DNA of 46,189 bases, taken from NCBI GenBank assembly GCA_945907065.1, contig CAMDSC010000018.1:1-46189 (forward strand), read 5' to 3'. Positions 42,556-46,189 of this stretch are shown here, one piece after another. The notes under the pieces were generated by a model, which saw nothing but the letters and a program-made list of their open reading frames with translations, searched no databases and was not told where the DNA came from. Position 1 is the stretch's first letter. Every line of letters starts with the position of its first letter. Origin of the DNA: Chitinophaga pinensis (lineage in GTDB: Bacteria; Bacteroidota; Bacteroidia; NS11-12g; UBA9320). The position numbers and the translations under genes are program-made.

Positions 42556-43509
42556 ATGAAAATAATAGACAAGATAAAGAATGCCGAAAATACTCTGTTT
42601 TCATTTGAAATTCTGCCTCCATTAAAGGGAAAAAGTATTGAATCCATATTTAATTGTATAGATGGATTAATAGATTTTAATCCCGCCTTTGTTGATGTAA
42701 CCTACCATCGTGAAGAATATATCTTAAAAAAACGCCCCGATGGAAGTTTTGATAGAATCTCTACTCGCAAACGCCCGGGGACTGTTGCTATATGTGCTTC
42801 TATTCAAAATAAGTATAAAGTGGATGCCGTGCCTCATATTATATGTGGGGGATTTACCAAAGAAGATACGGAGAATGCCTTGATTGATTTGGACTTTTTA
42901 GGAATAAGAAATGTTTTGGTTTTAAGAGGGGATAATTTAAAAACAGAATCTCATTTTATTCCTGAGCCTAAAGGAAACGCCAATTCATTGGAGCTAATAC
43001 ATCAAGTGAAAAATATGAATAATGGTATTTATTTAGATGAGGAACTTGAAAATCCAACGGCTACTTCATTCTGCATTGGTGCTGCGTGCTATCCCGAAAA
43101 ACACCAGGATGCCCCGAACGTTATGTCTGACCTGAATTTTTTGAAGCGAAAAGTAGAAGCAGGAGCTGAGTTTTTAACCACTCAAATGTTTTTTGACAAC
43201 TCAAAGTATTTTTCCTTTTTAAAGAAATGTGAAGAACATGGAATCAATGTGCCGATAATACCAGGAATAAAACCGATCACCAATAAAACCCAACTCTACT
43301 TATTACCCAAAATATTCAATATTGAAATTCCTTTTGAACTTTCAAATGAAGTGGAAAAAGCCAAAACCAATGAAGCTGTAAAGCAGATAGGTATTGAATG
43401 GTGTATTGAGCAATGCAAGGAACTGAAACAAAAGAAAGTTCCGGTAATCCATTTTTATACCATGGGATATGCCGACACAACCCGACAAGTAGCCTCAATA
43501 GTTTACTAA
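42556..43509 (+). CDS. metF: 5,10-methylenetetrahydrofolate reductase
   Basis: A 317-residue FAD enzyme reducing methylene-THF to methyl-THF for methionine synthesis. Visible landmarks: LFSFEILPPLKGKS with the catalytic Glu near residue 18, DVTYHREEY, RKRPGTVAICASIQNKY, NVLVLRGDN (folate/FAD loop), SFCIGAACYPEKH, FLTTQMFFDN and VPIIPGIKPI. It links to glyA, which makes its substrate. It is inside the five-gene run, 14 bp after M28 and 6 bp before rsgA. Confidence 0.95.
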   Translation: MKIIDKIKNAENTLFSFEILPPLKGKSIESIFNCIDGLIDFNPAFVDVTYHREEYILKKRPDGSFDRISTRKRPGTVAICASIQNKYKVDAVPHIICGGFTKEDTENALIDLDFLGIRNVLVLRGDNLKTESHFIPEPKGNANSLELIHQVKNMNNGIYLDEELENPTATSFCIGAACYPEKHQDAPNVMSDLNFLKRKVEAGAEFLTTQMFFDNSKYFSFLKKCEEHGINVPIIPGIKPITNKTQLYLLPKIFNIEIPFELSNEVEKAKTNEAVKQIGIEWCIEQCKELKQKKVPVIHFYTMGYADTTRQVASIVY

Positions 43510-43515
43510 TATAGT

Positions 43516-44436
43516 ATGTTCGGCAGAGTAGTTAAATCAACAGGAAGTTGGTATATCGTATTATCCAATGACGATAAACTTTATGATTGCCGTATTAAAG
43601 GAAAATTTAGATTAAGTAAATCTAAACTTACTAATCCCGTTGCCGTTGGTGATTTAGTAGAGTTTGAGCTTGAAGAAAAAGAAACCTTTCAAGGAATAAT
43701 AACTAAAATAGGGGAGCGAAAAAACTACTTAATCAGGCGGTCCAATAAGTTGTCAAAACAATTTCAGATTATAGCTTCCAATGTAGACCAGATTTTAGTA
43801 TTGGCTACTATAGCCAAACCACGCACCACAACTATATTTATTGATAGAATACTATTGGCCGCCGAAGCTTATCAAATCCCGGTAATTATTATCTTTAATA
43901 AAAAGGATATATATAATAACGAAGAAACCTCTATTCTAAAGGACTATTTGGATATATATCAATCCATTGGCTATAGGGTAATGGTAATTTCAGCCTTTGA
44001 TAAAAGCGATTTAGAGGAAATACGGAAGCCAATTAGCGATAAAATATCTCTTATAACAGGTCATTCAGGGGTTGGAAAATCAACATTAATGAATCAACTT
44101 AATCCATTATTAGTTCTCAAAACAGGTGATTTAAGCAAATATCATGAACGAGGAACCCACAATACAACCTTCGCTGAGATGCATAAAATTGTTGATAACA
44201 CCTATATTATTGATACTCCAGGTATAAAAGATTTTGGAGTTGTTGAATTTGAGAGGGATAATATATCTATGTATTTTTCAGATATAAGAAAGTATGCGGG
44301 ACAATGCAAGTTTAATAATTGCAAACACATTGATGAGCCGGGATGCATGGTATTAGTGGCTATCAACGAATATAAAATCCGAATTTCCCGCTATGAAAGC
44401 TATTTAAATATTCTACTTTCCATCGAAAAAGAGTAA
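43516..44436 (+). CDS. rsgA: Ribosome small-subunit-dependent GTPase A
   Basis: A 306-residue circularly permuted GTPase that aids late assembly of the 30S subunit. An OB-fold domain (about 1-70) is followed by motifs in permuted order: G4 NKKD, G5 ISAFD, G1 GHSGVGKST (about 190), G2 GTHNTT, G3 DTPGIKDFG. The C-terminal zinc domain has QCKFNNCKHIDEPGC with the expected three Cys and one His. Length and layout match the family. It is the last gene of the run and is followed by a promoter for the next gene. Confidence 0.95.
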   Translation: MFGRVVKSTGSWYIVLSNDDKLYDCRIKGKFRLSKSKLTNPVAVGDLVEFELEEKETFQGIITKIGERKNYLIRRSNKLSKQFQIIASNVDQILVLATIAKPRTTTIFIDRILLAAEAYQIPVIIIFNKKDIYNNEETSILKDYLDIYQSIGYRVMVISAFDKSDLEEIRKPISDKISLITGHSGVGKSTLMNQLNPLLVLKTGDLSKYHERGTHNTTFAEMHKIVDNTYIIDTPGIKDFGVVEFERDNISMYFSDIRKYAGQCKFNNCKHIDEPGCMVLVAINEYKIRISRYESYLNILLSIEKE

Positions 44437-44513
44437 CAAAACGCTTTTTTGTCCAAAATAGTATTCAATAATTTATACTCTGTCTAATTAAATAAATTAA
44501 TTTGAATTTTTCG

Positions 44514-44544
44514 TTTGGATTTAATAAATCTGCTCTTATCTTTG
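44514..44544 (+). promoter_or_regulatory. Promoter of the final surface-protein gene
   Basis: TTTG at 44514-44517 and TATCTTTG at 44537-44544 are 19 bp apart, a full Bacteroidota -33/-7 match. The start codon at 44569 is 24 bp downstream. This separates the gene from the rsgA operon. Confidence 0.7.
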
Positions 44545-44568
44545 CCCGATAAGAAAAAATTAAGTACA

Positions 44569-46189
44569 ATGACTAATACTACTCTATTATCTCAACAACG
44601 GTCTACGTTTAAATTAGATCTTAAAAAAGGATCAATCTTAATAATGCTCGCTGCATTATTCAATTCCTTTTATTCGCGGTTAAAACCTGCTAAAGGTTTA
44701 TTGGCGGTATTATTTCCGCTGCTCATGGCTGGCTCAGCTATGGCATTACCTATTATTCAAACCCAACCAAGCCAAGGTACTGCCGAGGTTTGTGTTTCCA
44801 GTGCAGGATCACTTACAGTGGTTGCTACTGCTGGTGGTGGTGGTAATATTTCTTACCAATGGCAGGTAGTTGACAGAACCGCAGGTTTTGATACAACCTC
44901 AGGTTCAAGCCAATGGACAAATATCACTTCAGGATATAGCGGAACATACAGCGCCCCAACCTTATTGATCCCAGCCGGTGCAGGACCTCCTAATTTATTG
45001 GAAGATTTCTACAGATGCGTTTTAATTGAATCAAGTGGATCTACTCCTGGTACCAAATTTTCTAGATCTGGAAATTTATTAGTAGTAATTGGCGTACCTA
45101 CTTTTTCAGTTAATCCATCAAGTACACCCGTATGTGAAGGCTCATCAGTTACATTCTTTGTAACGGTAAGTGGCCCTCTTGTTTTTCCACATACTATAAA
45201 CTATCAATGGCAAGTTCAGGAAAATGGAACCGGAGCATTTAGTAATACAAATACCGGTTCTTCTACTTCAGCATCTTTTACTGCCAATACATTTATTACT
45301 ACAAACAGTTGGACGTTCAATGCTACTGACATGGCAAACGATGATCAGGATGTTGTTCGCGCAGTTGTTACAAACGTTTGCGGTTCTTCTAATACTTCTA
45401 CAGCATTACTTACCGTTGACCCAATTCCTAATGTTACTATTACCACTTCAAATCCTCAAAATCTATGTCAAACAGGTTCTTTAACTCCTGCTATAAGTGT
45501 AACTAATGCATTATTAAGTGCAAGACGTGCTTCAGCACCTGTTAATTGGACTGTTAATTACACATATTATAATGGTGTAACAAATACTACTACTCCACTT
45601 ACAGTTTCTAATACCGGTAACGTGGCCGACGTTTTATTTACGCTTCCCGTTTCATCATCTCCCGGATGTTATGTTTGGGATATTTCTAAAATAACAAATA
45701 CTTCAAGTGCAGTTTCTCCGCAATGTAATAAAAACATAAGCGCACAATTACAAGCCAATGTATATCCGAATCCTACAGTTTCTTTAACTGCTGGTCCTGT
45801 TGATGTATGCGATGGAAGTACAGCTAGTTTTGTATTAACGGTTGGAAACGCTACTTATACTTGTAATGGTGTAACTTCAAATGTTCCTTGGGCTGGCACC
45901 TGGGCTTCTGAGCTTCATGAAGGAGGTCCTGCTACTTCTTTTATTAATACGACTTTTTCAGGCTCTGGTAACGGAGCATTTACTTATAGTACTTCAGCAT
46001 TAACACAAGAAGATTATAATGTAGCTTTAATAACATTTGTCACAACAGGTTTTGCTTGTCCAGCTAGCACTGGTTTACCAATAAGAAAACAAATCCGTTC
46101 TTTCCCTAACCCAACTGCTACAATGGGAGGTACTACTTCTCAAAATACGTGTCAAAATGGTACAATCTCTATTCCTGCAATAAACGTGG
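44569..46189 (+). CDS. Partial: large secreted protein with Ig-like modules (runs off the window)
   Basis: An open frame of 540 codons from ATG 44569 to the window edge with no stop. The N-terminus is long: a polar start, then two hydrophobic segments, a first at about 22-35 and then GLLAVLFPLLMAGSAMALP, with a likely cleavage site near residue 61. The mature part is Ser/Thr/Gly/Asn-rich with repeated modules: VCVSSAGSLTVVATAGGGG, then INYQWQVQENG, PVCEGSSVTFFVTVSG, VDVCDGSTASFVLTVG. Spaced Cys and YQWQV strands fit the Ig-like repeats of T9SS surface proteins. The C-terminal sorting domain is presumably beyond the window. It has its own promoter. No function can be assigned beyond surface adhesin-like. 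Confidence 0.85.
   Translation, partial: MTNTTLLSQQRSTFKLDLKKGSILIMLAALFNSFYSRLKPAKGLLAVLFPLLMAGSAMALPIIQTQPSQGTAEVCVSSAGSLTVVATAGGGGNISYQWQVVDRTAGFDTTSGSSQWTNITSGYSGTYSAPTLLIPAGAGPPNLLEDFYRCVLIESSGSTPGTKFSRSGNLLVVIGVPTFSVNPSSTPVCEGSSVTFFVTVSGPLVFPHTINYQWQVQENGTGAFSNTNTGSSTSASFTANTFITTNSWTFNATDMANDDQDVVRAVVTNVCGSSNTSTALLTVDPIPNVTITTSNPQNLCQTGSLTPAISVTNALLSARRASAPVNWTVNYTYYNGVTNTTTPLTVSNTGNVADVLFTLPVSSSPGCYVWDISKITNTSSAVSPQCNKNISAQLQANVYPNPTVSLTAGPVDVCDGSTASFVLTVGNATYTCNGVTSNVPWAGTWASELHEGGPATSFINTTFSGSGNGAFTYSTSALTQEDYNVALITFVTTGFACPASTGLPIRKQIRSFPNPTATMGGTTSQNTCQNGTISIPAINV

Noticed and set aside
45224-45484. Leu-rich 86-residue frame
   Set aside because: It is an out-of-frame shadow inside the partial surface-protein gene starting at 44569.

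Overview
The window looks like chromosomal DNA of a Bacteroidota bacterium, probably from the Chitinophagales/Sphingobacteriales side rather than the gut Bacteroides. The DNA is AT-rich. Promoters follow the phylum's TTG / TAnnTTTG pattern, seen cleanly before both tRNA genes and before the last gene. Lineage-typical proteins occur: DUF4175, DUF3078, a SPOR-domain protein, a long-form PurF, MauE-thioredoxin fusions, and a giant surface protein ending in the type IX secretion type B sorting domain. No plasmid, phage, insertion sequence, CRISPR or rRNA genes were seen.

Layout. 1-190: tRNA-Asn with promoter and terminator. 450-6300: accessory region. A small lipoprotein, a CASTOR/POLLUX-like two-RCK cation channel, a pentameric ligand-gated channel homolog and a membrane acyltransferase form one tight plus-strand cluster. 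It is followed by a decayed relative of the first lipoprotein and by gene fragments. This is the most unusual gene set in the window. 6.5-12.8 kb: thioredoxin-like protein, SPOR protein, a 1116-residue DUF4175 membrane/coiled-coil protein, a biotin carrier protein and a DUF3078 outer-membrane protein. 12.9-17.5 kb: glyA, a GT87-like membrane glycosyltransferase, a candidate 6S-like RNA of about 185 nt, a small beta-barrel-like protein and two GNAT acetyltransferases. 17.5-28.5 kb: housekeeping genes on both strands (tilS, purF, accA, a PIF1-like helicase, tRNA-Asp, a MauE-thioredoxin fusion, mutL) and a degenerate TrpF homolog. 28.6-37.5 kb: one 2957-codon surface protein with 12 tandem units of exactly 77 residues. 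38.4-44.4 kb: a five-gene run with gaps of 6-14 bp (S41 protease, TauE/SafE permease, M28 peptidase, metF, rsgA). 44.6 kb to the end: the start of another large Ig-like surface protein, cut by the window edge.

How genes fit together. The two large surface proteins and the sorting domain imply a type IX secretion system elsewhere in the genome. The exported peptidases and thioredoxin-like proteins fit an active envelope. The channel cluster suggests an ion-based sensing or envelope-modification module, but that is inference from gene order only. Several relics (broken lipoprotein, SHOCT fragment, hydrolase tail, truncated EEP protein) show recent turnover at 5-6 kb, 16.3 kb and 37.5 kb. Function calls rest on recognised motifs read by eye; no database search was run.
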